Source: Chitinophaga arvensicola (GTDB lineage: Bacteria > Bacteroidota > Bacteroidia > Chitinophagales > Chitinophagaceae). Taken from it: a stretch of 64,000 bases of DNA. Shown here one piece after another: positions 26,045-34,663 of the stretch. The stretch is taken from positions 744,001 through 808,000 of the forward strand of contig NZ_FOJG01000002.1 of the NCBI RefSeq assembly GCF_900110835.1, read 5' to 3'. The notes below the pieces were generated by a model. That model searched no databases. It was given only the letters and a program-made list of their open reading frames with translations, and had not been told where the DNA came from. Made by a program: the position numbers and the translations under genes. Within the stretch, counting starts at the first letter, position 1, and the number at the start of each line of letters is the position of its first letter.

Positions 26045-28336
26045 TTAATCGTTATATCCCATTTTCTTCAGCGAGCGGTACTGAAATGGTTTCCCATCTC
26101 TGCCAACATAAAAGTACCACTTACCTTCTTTCACCAGCAAGGGAAAAATATTGTTGTCATATCCCCGGTTCAACTCCATTTCATCATAGATCACCGGGAT
26201 AACAATCTTCCCGGAAACATCGGCCCATCCCTGTTTGCCGGCCTTTGTCAGTTCAAACAGCTGTACTTCCTTCCGGTAATTGATCTCATCATAAACGGGA
26301 GGTAGTATCACATTTCCAAGGGAATCTGTGATACCATAAAGATGATGTTGTGATACGCTATAAAAAGGCGCATCATTTACCACTGAAATATCGTCATAAC
26401 TTACCGGGAAGATGATCGTGCCATTTTTCCTGATCAATCCCCGGGCGGTATCTTTCTTCACCAGCAGGTAATCGCCGAAGGCATTAAAATCGCCGGCTGT
26501 AACCGGATATACGATTTCTTTTTTTCGGTTGATGATCCCATACAACATCTGCCGCTCTCCTGTTTCTTTACCAGCTATGGCAAGGCCATTCCAGAAGTCG
26601 CCCACAAAAGTATATTCATCGAAAATCACTTCTTTCCCTGCCTCATCCAGGAACAGGTTTTCCTTCGGTGCCCCCCATACTTTCAGCAACCCGTCACGGA
26701 ATTGTATCCGGCTGCTCCGACGTTCATTTTCGGGTATCAGCAGGCGGCTGGTCCGCTCGTCTTTAAAATCCCAGTATTTGTTGGTATAGAGTACGCGGCC
26801 CTCCAGATCCGAGAGCATGGTGCGCATGGTACCATCATCCTGGTATTGCGTTTCTACGATCCGGTTATTGCCGACCGACGTAAAAAATCCATATTTTTTT
26901 GCAGCACGGATGAACTTACCGGTTTTATCGGTAATGGCTGTGCTGTCGCCATTCCGGAGGAACAGGAACTCCCCGTTCTGCCACTGGATCCAGTTATACA
27001 CCGGTGGTAATACTTCCTTCCCGGTAGCCATATTAAACAAGCCAAGACCTTCTCCTTTCAGTACAGGCATAAAGTCGGCCTTGTCAGCACCGGCCTCCTC
27101 TTCTACATAAGAATAATTAGAAAGATAACCGGCTGCGATACCTTCATAAACAGGAGGTACTGCTACTTTCCCATCAGGGCGCAATACGCCGGCCTTCCCA
27201 TCCCTGGCGACCGCCAGAAAAGGCGTATCATAGCGGGAGAATGGTGTTACTTCGCTATAGATAAAGGGCGACAACTGCTTTCCGGCTGGATCAAACACTG
27301 CGATTTTGTCCTGTTGTTTTACGAGGAAACAAACGGTTTTGTCGGCCCCACTGGGTACAAGGTTTCTGAATGCTTCCTGACCGGCAGCGTTGATGGCCTT
27401 AATATCATCATACTGTGCGGGGATGATTTCCTTTCCTTCCGCATTTACTACGCCGTTTTTATTACCAACACTTACTTTCACGGCATCGCCCAACTCTGCT
27501 ACAGCAGTGTATTGTAAAGGCAATAGCTCTTTGCCCTGCGCATTAACGAAACCTGTTTTTCCTTTTGCCACCACGCTGAACAGGTCATTGCCGGCATTCA
27601 TACTGCAACGTTCATACGCAGCTGGCACAACAATCTTCCCGTTTCTGTCCATGACACCGGACTTACCGTTGACCGTAAAGCCAAAGTATCTGTCCTGGCT
27701 ATTGAGATATTCAAAAGAATCATATTCTGCGGGAACGATGATAGCGCCATCTTCCGCTGCCAGTCCTACTTTCCCACCCTTCTTTATCTGTAAGGTATGT
27801 TCGCGGACATAGCTTTTATCGGCCGCTTCGTATAGGGGTGCCTGTAAGACGGCCCCGTTACTGATCGCTATCCAGCCCCAGCGGCCATCTTTCTTTACGG
27901 CCGCCACCCGGGTGGTGACTACATTCATTTCGCTGTATACAGGTTCGCTGATAATATTGCCCAGGGTATCTACGGCACCATACTTTCCATTCAGCTGTGT
28001 GATAACGAGACAATAATTCTTTGCCGTGTCTTTATCGTCTTTTTCGTTTTCTACGGAAATGCCGTCGAATTTAAAAGGTGCAATGATTTTGCCGGCGCTG
28101 TTGATAGCGCCGTAAGCATTATGCTTCACCGCTACCACGGTATTATACAGGCCAAAGTTTTCCGTTTTATCTACCATAACGGCGCCGGATATATGTAACC
28201 ATTGCCGTTCCTGGTTCACCATAACAGGTGCAAACTGGCCATCAAAGCGGCCCAGGCGAAGGTTTGGAGCGGGTTGTTGTGCGGAGAGGTTAACCGTATT
28301 TAAAAGGAGTCCTGCTAATAAATATCTTTTTTTCAT
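26045..28336 (-). CDS. Secreted WG-repeat protein (first of two)
   Basis: 763 aa with a signal peptide (MKKRYLLAGLLLNTVNLSAQ). About thirteen WG-type repeats cover it: GKYGAVDTLGNIISEPVYSE, GRWGWIAISNGAVLQAPLYE, GKVGLAAEDGAIIVPAEYD, GKSGVMDRNGKIVVPAAYE, GKTGFVNAQGKELLPLQY, NKNGVVNAEGKEIIPAQYDD and others. No enzymatic domain is present. It begins the WG operon. A CATCTTTG box about 25 bp upstream on the minus strand is one base off the -7 consensus. It is divergent from the alkaline phosphatase gene. Confidence 0.9.
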   Translation of the reverse strand: MKKRYLLAGLLLNTVNLSAQQPAPNLRLGRFDGQFAPVMVNQERQWLHISGAVMVDKTENFGLYNTVVAVKHNAYGAINSAGKIIAPFKFDGISVENEKDDKDTAKNYCLVITQLNGKYGAVDTLGNIISEPVYSEMNVVTTRVAAVKKDGRWGWIAISNGAVLQAPLYEAADKSYVREHTLQIKKGGKVGLAAEDGAIIVPAEYDSFEYLNSQDRYFGFTVNGKSGVMDRNGKIVVPAAYERCSMNAGNDLFSVVAKGKTGFVNAQGKELLPLQYTAVAELGDAVKVSVGNKNGVVNAEGKEIIPAQYDDIKAINAAGQEAFRNLVPSGADKTVCFLVKQQDKIAVFDPAGKQLSPFIYSEVTPFSRYDTPFLAVARDGKAGVLRPDGKVAVPPVYEGIAAGYLSNYSYVEEEAGADKADFMPVLKGEGLGLFNMATGKEVLPPVYNWIQWQNGEFLFLRNGDSTAITDKTGKFIRAAKKYGFFTSVGNNRIVETQYQDDGTMRTMLSDLEGRVLYTNKYWDFKDERTSRLLIPENERRSSRIQFRDGLLKVWGAPKENLFLDEAGKEVIFDEYTFVGDFWNGLAIAGKETGERQMLYGIINRKKEIVYPVTAGDFNAFGDYLLVKKDTARGLIRKNGTIIFPVSYDDISVVNDAPFYSVSQHHLYGITDSLGNVILPPVYDEINYRKEVQLFELTKAGKQGWADVSGKIVIPVIYDEMELNRGYDNNIFPLLVKEGKWYFYVGRDGKPFQYRSLKKMGYND

Positions 28337-28425
28337 CTGATTTCCGGGTTATGGTAGCGCTGCAAAGATGCGGATCTTTTTTTACCGTTCACCCAAAAGC
28401 GCCCGGATTTTATTGTTTTTTTTGT

Positions 28426-28433
28426 TACGTTTG
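28426..28433 (+). promoter_or_regulatory. -7 box of the alkaline phosphatase gene
   Basis: TACGTTTG matches TAnnTTTG exactly, 50 bp before the start codon at 28483. The -33 region is T-rich without a clear TTG at the right distance. No Pho-box-like repeat was recognised. Confidence 0.6.
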
Positions 28434-28482
28434 TCGATTCCCGTTTTGGGGTGTGAACCTAAAAAATGAAAAAAGACAGTTT

Positions 28483-30123
28483 ATGAATGGAATAACAAAA
28501 TCTATGGCGACTGTTGTCCTGAGCGCATTCACAGCGTTACAGGGACTTACGGCAGTGGCTCAGTCTAATGAGAAACCCAAGTTGATTGTTGGAATCGTAG
28601 TAGATCAGATGCGTTGGGATTATTTATACCGTTACTACGACCGCTATGAGGCCGGCGGCTTCAAACGCATGCTGGGCGAAGGTTTTTCCTGTGAAAATAC
28701 TTTCATCAGTCATCTCCCTTCCTTTACCGCAGTAGGTCACAGTACTATTTATACCGGTAGTGTGCCTGCCATTCATGGCATTACCGGCAACGACTGGCCA
28801 GATCAGCTTACCGGCAGAAAATGGTACTGCACCGAAGATACCTCCGTACAATCCGTTGGCAGCAATAGTTCCGCAGGAAAAATGTCGCCACGTAACCTGC
28901 TGGCATCTACCATCACAGACGAAATAAAACTGGCCACCAACTTCCGCTCCAAAGTAGTAGGTGTGTCGCTGAAAGACCGCGCCTCTATCCTTCCCGCCGG
29001 ACATACCGCCAATGGCGCATTCTGGCTGGATGACAGCAACGGTAGTTTTATTACCAGCACTTATTATATGAATGACCTGCCGGAGTGGGTTAAGCGTTTC
29101 AATGATCGCAAGGAGCCACAGCAGCTGATGTCGAAGCCGTGGGAAACCTTGTACCCTATCAACACCTATGTACAGAGCAGTGAAGATAATGTAGCCTGGG
29201 AAGGCACTTTCTCCGGTGAAAAAGCACCTGTTTTTCCTCACGCCTTAAAAGATGTTTATAAGAAAGATCCGGGCAGCCTGAGATCTACCCCCAACGGCAA
29301 CACGCTGACACTGGATTTTGCGAAAGCGGCCGTGGATGGATACGACCTGGGAAATAATACCGTGACCGATTTCCTGACCATCAACTGCGCCTCTACAGAT
29401 TATGTAGGCCATAAATACGGACCTAATTCCATTGAAGTAGAAGACACTTACCTGCGCCTGGATAAAGACCTGTCGGCATTCTTCAGCTATCTCGACCAGA
29501 AAGTGGGTAAAGGCAATTACCTCGTATTCCTCACAGCAGATCACGGCGCCGCTCATGCCATTAAATTCATGCAGGAACACAAACTGCCAGCAGGTCCGGT
29601 AGAAGGCAAGAAACTGATCGCCGGCCTGGATAGCACGCTGAATGTACGTTTTGGCGTCAGCAAACTGGTCACCTCCTTTATGAATTACCATGTGAGCTTC
29701 GACAAAGCAAAAATCACCGCATCCAAACTGGACTACGACGCCGTGAAAAAAGAAACCGTGAGATATTTTGAAGCACAACCAGGTATCCAGTTTGCGGCAG
29801 ACCTGGACAATATCGGCGTAAATCCTTTGCCAGAGCCAATCAATACGATGGCGATCAATGGATACAACCGTAAACGTACCGGTTCCGTGATTGTGATTCC
29901 TGAGCCAGGATGGTTTGAAGGTTCTATGAGAGGAACGACCCATGGTAACTGGAATCCGTTTGATATCCATATTCCACTGGTGTTTATGGGATGGCATGTA
30001 AAACATGGCACATCCAATGAAACGGTGCATATGACAGATATCGCGGCTACACTGGCAGCTATGCTGCGTATCCAGATGCCTAGCGGCTGTGTGGGTAAAC
30101 CAGTGAAAGAAATACTACAATAA
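28483..30123 (+). CDS. pafA: PafA-type alkaline phosphatase
   Basis: 546 aa from the ATG at 28483, which begins a signal peptide (MNGITKSMATVVLSAFTALQGLTAVAQ); the longer frame from 28351 would destroy it. Active-site residues correspond to those of Elizabethkingia PafA: nucleophile Thr82 in LPSFTAVGH, Asn103 in GITGNDW, Lys164 and Arg166 in SLKDRASILPAGH, and Asp41 plus the later STDYVGH and TADHGAAH motifs for the two zinc ions. The family is a periplasmic phosphate-irrepressible monoesterase that releases phosphate from organic esters. It is convergent with a phosphocholine phospholipase C, whose product phosphocholine is a possible substrate. Confidence 0.92.
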   Translation: MNGITKSMATVVLSAFTALQGLTAVAQSNEKPKLIVGIVVDQMRWDYLYRYYDRYEAGGFKRMLGEGFSCENTFISHLPSFTAVGHSTIYTGSVPAIHGITGNDWPDQLTGRKWYCTEDTSVQSVGSNSSAGKMSPRNLLASTITDEIKLATNFRSKVVGVSLKDRASILPAGHTANGAFWLDDSNGSFITSTYYMNDLPEWVKRFNDRKEPQQLMSKPWETLYPINTYVQSSEDNVAWEGTFSGEKAPVFPHALKDVYKKDPGSLRSTPNGNTLTLDFAKAAVDGYDLGNNTVTDFLTINCASTDYVGHKYGPNSIEVEDTYLRLDKDLSAFFSYLDQKVGKGNYLVFLTADHGAAHAIKFMQEHKLPAGPVEGKKLIAGLDSTLNVRFGVSKLVTSFMNYHVSFDKAKITASKLDYDAVKKETVRYFEAQPGIQFAADLDNIGVNPLPEPINTMAINGYNRKRTGSVIVIPEPGWFEGSMRGTTHGNWNPFDIHIPLVFMGWHVKHGTSNETVHMTDIAATLAAMLRIQMPSGCVGKPVKEILQ

Positions 30124-30131
30124 TATATTTC

Positions 30132-30162
30132 AGCGGGATTCCCGGTAAACGGAAATCCCGCT
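30132..30162. terminator. Bidirectional terminator between pafA and plc
   Basis: A 13-bp stem with one mismatch (AGCGGGATTCCCG / CGGAAATCCCGCT) and a 5-base loop, followed by a T-rich stretch (TGTTGTTTAGTT). It lies between two convergent genes. Confidence 0.75.
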
Positions 30163-30171
30163 GTTGTTTAG

Positions 30172-32691
30172 TTATACTCTTCCCATGTAAGGATCCGAAA
30201 TCCCTTCTGCACCAGTTTCCACTCTTCCTGCATATCGCTGACGGAAAGTATCAAAGCCAGCTGCCTGCACACTGAAATCGTACCAACCCCGGCTTTTCTG
30301 CAAAGGCAATACCAGTTCAAGCGTAGCTCCTGCCGCCACCTGACGTTGGATCAGTTTTCCGTTGTAGGCATTATCAGTAATGCTGAAATCACGGGCGCTA
30401 CTACCGGTATTGGTTACACGTAATACCAGCTGACCGGTGGCTTTCTTCTTCAAAGTTCCCGTTGTTTCGTACCCCAGTTGCACATCCAGCTGCGGATGTT
30501 TTTCAGATCCGGCAAACTCCCGGTAAAAACCATTAGGGCCATGCAAATGCAGCTGGTAAAGACCATCGGCAAAGTCGGATGCCGGCCATTCATACGTCAG
30601 CGTATCACCTGCGGCCACTGCAAAGGCCCAGCGTCTGCCGGGTGCTTCATTTTTATAAGCCAGCGGCGTGTATACGGTAAAAGGGGCGCCGGAAGCCCGG
30701 TCGCCGAACAGTTGTTTAGCGGCCGTCATTTTCAAGGTCAGCTGCTTTGCGCCTGCGTTCCATTGACCATCGGCCAGTAACTCGTACGGGAGTGCACAAG
30801 ACGGACGTGTACCTTTTTCCTGCTGCAAAATATCACTGCCGTTACGCTTTGCAAAGGCTGCCACCTCTTCATTGCTGATCTTCTTAAATCCGGCAGGCAC
30901 AGATTTAAAACGGGCGTTGTAAATCGTTTCTACCACCCGATGCTGATCCAGGAAGATCTTTTTATCAGGCGTGCTGGTATTAAACGGACTGAAAGCTGCC
31001 GTGAGATCCCCGCTGATAGTGCGTCTCCACTGACTGATATTCTCCAGGTGTAATTTCTTATTGAGTTTCCTGTTGAAAAATGTTTCCAGGAACTGTAAGG
31101 TAGAGGTGTGTTCAAATACCTGGGAACATACTTTACCGCCTCTGCTCCAGGGAGAAGCAATCATCATCGGCACCCGGAAACCCAGTCCTACCGGCGCTTC
31201 ACGCGCCTGTGTTTCAGGAACGCCCTGTTTCAGTTCATGTGCCAGTCGTACCTGTTCAATTTCTGTATCAATTCCTGCAGAACATTTCCCGGTACCAGGT
31301 TTATTATTATCGCAGATGGAAAACGGAACAACGTGGTCGAAGTAGCCATCATTTTCATCATAGGTAACGATGAAGATCGTTTTCTTCCATACTTCCGGTT
31401 TCTGAGTGAGAATATCCAGGATCTCGGAAATATACCAGGCGCCATACCAGGGCGCACTGGGATGATCGGAGAAGTTCTGCGGTCCTGCCAGCCAGGACAC
31501 TGCCGGCAGCTTTCCTCCATTCACGTCGCTGCGGAACTGATGCAAAACATCTCCTGCGGGGACGGTCACCGTGCGTGCTGTGGCGCCATCTTTATAGTTC
31601 ACCTGCGTCACATTCCGGAAATCCGGATCTTGTCTGTTCACTACAAACGCCCGCTGATAAAGCGATTGCTGCTGCGGTGTCAATTTTTCGTAACTCTCTT
31701 TATTCCACTTCAGCAATTCGCTGGTGGCATTATCCAGCGCTGCCTGTTTTTTGGAGATATCGGTGCGGATCTTTGTGGCGGCTTCCTCAGACGAAGGACT
31801 GGCTTCCTGTAACTTATTGATTTCATCCGGGAGGGTTTCCACCTGTTTCAGCATACCATTGATATAGCGGTCGGAAAACTTCACGTTGTAGGCGGCAAAG
31901 AATTCGAGCAGGTTACAGCCGAAGTTCGCCAGCCAGGCACGTTCTTCTCCTTTAAATCCGCCACCACAGCTGATATCGTTCTGATAGAATTTCCAGGCGA
32001 TATTATTTTCTTCCAGCAGTTCCGGGAATGTTTTCCAGGGTAATTTTCCATAGCTGTAATCATCATTCCGGATATGCGCTTTGGGTAATCCGTCTTCTTC
32101 ATGTACTATTTTTCCGGTCCAGAAAAAGGAGCGGTTAGGTGTGGTGCTGGTCATGGCGGAACAGAAATTCTGATCGCATACCGTGAAAGCATCTGCCATG
32201 GCATAGTTGAAGGGAAGATCTTCGCGCGTGTAATACCCCATTGTTAACGGCATCGCGGCGTATTCCTTGTTACCCGGCCTTTTGGCAATCAGCCATTTAT
32301 CGTAGCGGCCGTTGTTGTAAGCATCTACCTGGCTGGGCCTGGAATGCGGCAGGGCGCCCATCCACGTGGCTTTGGTATCTTTGATATTGAGCCGGAAGGG
32401 AGCATAGGTATCACCTTTTTCGTTTGTCTGGAACCATACCGGCTTTGCATCCGGCAGCCATACCGCACGTGGATCATTGAAACCGCGAACACCCTGCAGT
32501 GAACCAAAGCAATGATCAAAAGAGCGGTTTTCCTGCATCAGGATAACGATATGTTCTGCATCCAGGAAAGTACTACCGGGCGCAGGATCTATCGCCAGTG
32601 CCCGTTGAATGGATGCAGGCATCATGGTCGACAAACCGGCAGCTCCTGATAACAAGAAAGATTTTTTCAGAAATTCTCTGCGTGAGTCCAT
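30172..32691 (-). CDS. Phosphocholine-specific phospholipase C, Tat-exported
   Basis: 839 aa. The twin-arginine signal RREFLKKSFLLSGAAG (residues 4-19) sends it folded to the periplasm. The catalytic domain begins EHIVILMQENRSFDHCFGSLQGVRGFND, with the metal/nucleophile region of the acid-phosphatase-like superfamily, then TYDENDGYFDHV, and HPSAPW. C-terminal DUF756-type beta domains follow from about residue 640 (two repeats). This is the PlcH/PlcN kind that hydrolyses phosphatidylcholine or sphingomyelin. Bacteroidota phospholipids rarely carry choline, so the substrate is probably from other organisms. Possible operator at 32719-32733. Confidence 0.92.
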   Translation of the reverse strand: MDSRREFLKKSFLLSGAAGLSTMMPASIQRALAIDPAPGSTFLDAEHIVILMQENRSFDHCFGSLQGVRGFNDPRAVWLPDAKPVWFQTNEKGDTYAPFRLNIKDTKATWMGALPHSRPSQVDAYNNGRYDKWLIAKRPGNKEYAAMPLTMGYYTREDLPFNYAMADAFTVCDQNFCSAMTSTTPNRSFFWTGKIVHEEDGLPKAHIRNDDYSYGKLPWKTFPELLEENNIAWKFYQNDISCGGGFKGEERAWLANFGCNLLEFFAAYNVKFSDRYINGMLKQVETLPDEINKLQEASPSSEEAATKIRTDISKKQAALDNATSELLKWNKESYEKLTPQQQSLYQRAFVVNRQDPDFRNVTQVNYKDGATARTVTVPAGDVLHQFRSDVNGGKLPAVSWLAGPQNFSDHPSAPWYGAWYISEILDILTQKPEVWKKTIFIVTYDENDGYFDHVVPFSICDNNKPGTGKCSAGIDTEIEQVRLAHELKQGVPETQAREAPVGLGFRVPMMIASPWSRGGKVCSQVFEHTSTLQFLETFFNRKLNKKLHLENISQWRRTISGDLTAAFSPFNTSTPDKKIFLDQHRVVETIYNARFKSVPAGFKKISNEEVAAFAKRNGSDILQQEKGTRPSCALPYELLADGQWNAGAKQLTLKMTAAKQLFGDRASGAPFTVYTPLAYKNEAPGRRWAFAVAAGDTLTYEWPASDFADGLYQLHLHGPNGFYREFAGSEKHPQLDVQLGYETTGTLKKKATGQLVLRVTNTGSSARDFSITDNAYNGKLIQRQVAAGATLELVLPLQKSRGWYDFSVQAAGFDTFRQRYAGRVETGAEGISDPYMGRV

Positions 32692-32718
32692 TTATAACAA
32701 GATTGAGTGGGTTTTACA

Positions 32719-32733
32719 TTGTTCCGCGAACAA
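32719..32733. promoter_or_regulatory. 15-bp palindrome upstream of plc
   Basis: TTGTTCCGCGAACAA has perfect 6-base arms around CGC, located 28 bp before the leftward phospholipase start and next to a near-consensus -7 box. It could be a repressor site; the binder is unknown. Confidence 0.4.
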
Positions 32734-32764
32734 AATAAAAAACATTCTCAATAATGCAAGGTTA

Positions 32765-33499
32765 TTATTTATGACCGGAAAAACCGCCGGGGCAGCCAGG
32801 AACAGAATGCCATTCGTGTTCTGTGTTGGTCATCAGCAGCGCATTATCAAAAGACACGCTACCCTTCTGAAAGATGCGGGTATCTTCAAAAAAACTGGAC
32901 GTTACATGCAGCAAATGCAATGGACTTACTTTCCATTCATAGGTTTTTAATATGAGTCCATCCAGACTATCCTGGGGATTGGGGGAATAGCCCACAGCAC
33001 CGGCGGCAAAGAAAGCGGAAGCGTTTTCCAGGCTTCCAAAAACAGAATTCTCCGGGAATACTTCTGTGCGCCGGGCTTCAATGGAAATGCTGGTTTTATC
33101 TTCACTGGTGAAGCCCACATGAAAATGATCATTTTTCTCTTCCACATGAAACAGGGAATGATGATGTTTTCCAGGAAAGAACCGGCCACCTGCAAAAGCG
33201 TTCAACCGGGAAGAGGTATCCCGGCGTGGGATATATACGCCCTCTTTTGTAACACCGTTTTCCTCCCACTCCACTGCAATGCGGTGCGCCCCATTCTCTG
33301 AATTGATGCCCATAAAATCGGGCAGGCCTTTGGGTTTGATATGTTTCAGTCTTATCAGGCAGATACCTGCAATGGCTTTGCCGTTGAAAAGTTTGGGACG
33401 GAAAGGCGCCGGTAGTAATGTTTTTACAGCGGCTGGGTCTACAGCAAAATTTACGAGGATGCGGCGGTCTATATAACCGTGTATAACGGGAAGTCTCAT
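32765..33499 (-). CDS. DUF2071 (YqjF-like) protein
   Basis: 244 aa, cytoplasmic. It begins MRLPVIHGYIDRRILVNFAVDPAAVKTLLPAPFRPKLFNGKAIAGICLIRLKHIKP, the typical DUF2071 opening; the family is related to acetoacetate decarboxylase folds. A Lys equivalent to the decarboxylase Schiff-base residue is not evident to me. No function is established. Same strand as plc and 73 bp upstream of it, so both could share a transcript, although plc seems to have its own promoter. Confidence 0.85.
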   Translation of the reverse strand: MRLPVIHGYIDRRILVNFAVDPAAVKTLLPAPFRPKLFNGKAIAGICLIRLKHIKPKGLPDFMGINSENGAHRIAVEWEENGVTKEGVYIPRRDTSSRLNAFAGGRFFPGKHHHSLFHVEEKNDHFHVGFTSEDKTSISIEARRTEVFPENSVFGSLENASAFFAAGAVGYSPNPQDSLDGLILKTYEWKVSPLHLLHVTSSFFEDTRIFQKGSVSFDNALLMTNTEHEWHSVPGCPGGFSGHK

Positions 33500-33653
33500 A
33501 TAGGTAAGGATATTCTTAAAGTTAAGCTATTCCTGTCATGTTTTAACACTTTTACGGTTACATGAAAAGTAACTGCATCTAATTCTCTTTCGCGTTTTCA
33601 CAATAAATTATATTTACGCCGATGATATTTATAAAGCAGTATTTATTCCTATT

Positions 33654-33866
33654 ATGACCATCGAAAAAAAACGGGGTAACAATAATAAATATATTTACCT
33701 GGGTGCGCTTATTTTAATTCTCTTCAGATTGGGTGTATATCTTTATAAGCATCCGCCCGGCGGGACTTCTGGCAAAAAGGAAGCTGATACATCCTTCCAC
33801 GCCAAAGTTCCGGTGGATTCCCTCTCCAAACGTAGGCCGGGAAACGGATCAGGGTTTTCCAAATAA
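33654..33866 (+). CDS. Small single-span membrane protein, 70 aa
   Basis: MTIEKKRGNNNKYIYLGALILILFRLGVYLYKH... has one membrane segment (about residues 13-31) flanked by basic residues, then a polar tail ending KRRPGNGSGFSK. A TATATTTA box, one base off the consensus, lies about 40 bp upstream (TATATTT around 33610). There is no Shine-Dalgarno, which is common in this phylum. No family recognised; conservation would have to confirm it. Confidence 0.5.
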   Translation: MTIEKKRGNNNKYIYLGALILILFRLGVYLYKHPPGGTSGKKEADTSFHAKVPVDSLSKRRPGNGSGFSK

Positions 33867-33907
33867 CGATCTTCCAACCCATTATCAGTGCTTTTTATAG
33901 CGTATGC

Positions 33908-33956
33908 TACAAAATTGAACAATTGTTTTGAAAAGTTGTTCAATTTTGTATATTTG
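33908..33956 (+). promoter_or_regulatory. tetR promoter with 15-bp inverted repeat operator
   Basis: Perfect 15-base arms, 33908-33922 and 33936-33950 (core TTGAACAA/TTGTTCAA), around a 13-base spacer. The -7 box TATATTTG (33949-33956) overlaps the right arm and TTTG (33927-33930) in the spacer fits the -33 box with 18 bases between. A protein bound to the arms would block the promoter, so TetR autorepression is likely. A 24-base portion recurs at 34618-34641. Confidence 0.85.
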
Positions 33957-33976
33957 CATAAACAAGGAGCTTCATT

Positions 33977-34597
33977 ATGCCGGTCAGTGATAAGAAAGTA
34001 AATATGGATGCCTCTACGGAAGAACGGATCAAAGCCGCTGCCAGGATCGTATTCACCAAAAAAGGATTCCAGGCTACCAAAGTCCGGGACATTGCGGCGC
34101 AAGCAGATATTAACCTGTCGCTCGTCAACTATTACTTCCGCAGCAAAGAAAAACTGTTTCAGCTGGTAATGGCTGAGGTGGTGGATAAATTGATCAATGC
34201 CGTGATCGGTGTGCTCAACAATGAACAGCTCACACTGCAGCAGCAGATAGAACAAGTGGCAGATCACTATATCAACCTCCTCCTGAAGAATCCGGACTTC
34301 CCGATATTTATGGTCAATGAGATTTTTGCCGGCACCGATGACCTGTTCAAAGACAATCGTAAAAACGCCATCTTCCAGTCGCATTTCTTTAAGCAGTTAT
34401 TTGCTTTACAGAAAACAGGGAAACTCAGCATCCATCCACTTCATATCATGATGAACCTCATCGGGTTTGTGGTAATGCCATTCCTTGCCAGGCCACTGCT
34501 GGAAAGAAATAAGGTGATAAAAAACAATGAGTTCCAGGCACTGATGGAAGAACGGAGAAAACTGATCCCCGCATGGATTAAAGGCATGCTGAAATAG
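33977..34597 (+). CDS. TetR-family regulator of the downstream efflux operon (CecR/YbiH-like by context)
   Basis: 206 aa. The DNA-binding domain is at residues about 12-60: ERIKAAARIVFTKKGFQATKVRDIAAQADINLSLVNYYFRSKEKLF. The rest is the helical ligand domain. In E. coli the ybhGFSR efflux genes are preceded by the TetR gene cecR (ybiH), and the layout here is the same with a TolC gene inserted. Two copies of the operator core, before tetR and before tolC, indicate that it represses both itself and the operon. Confidence 0.92.
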   Translation: MPVSDKKVNMDASTEERIKAAARIVFTKKGFQATKVRDIAAQADINLSLVNYYFRSKEKLFQLVMAEVVDKLINAVIGVLNNEQLTLQQQIEQVADHYINLLLKNPDFPIFMVNEIFAGTDDLFKDNRKNAIFQSHFFKQLFALQKTGKLSIHPLHIMMNLIGFVVMPFLARPLLERNKVIKNNEFQALMEERRKLIPAWIKGMLK

Positions 34598-34617
34598 CCG
34601 CATTTTTTTTGCCCCGG

Positions 34618-34641
34618 AATTGAACAACTTTTCAAAACAAT
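34618..34641 (+). promoter_or_regulatory. Second copy of the TetR operator core
   Basis: 24 bases identical to the reverse complement of 33922-33945, beginning AATTGAACAACTTTTC, lie between tetR and the TolC gene, 23 bp before the latter's start. The far half (CATTCAAA) is only partly symmetric, so binding may be weaker. I see no good -7 box here. Confidence 0.8.
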
Positions 34642-34663
34642 CATTCAAACTGAATATTACGCT

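Noticed and set aside
29245..30030. 261-codon open frame antisense to the alkaline phosphatase gene
   Set aside because: Shadow of a conserved gene, with His/Cys/Phe-rich random composition.
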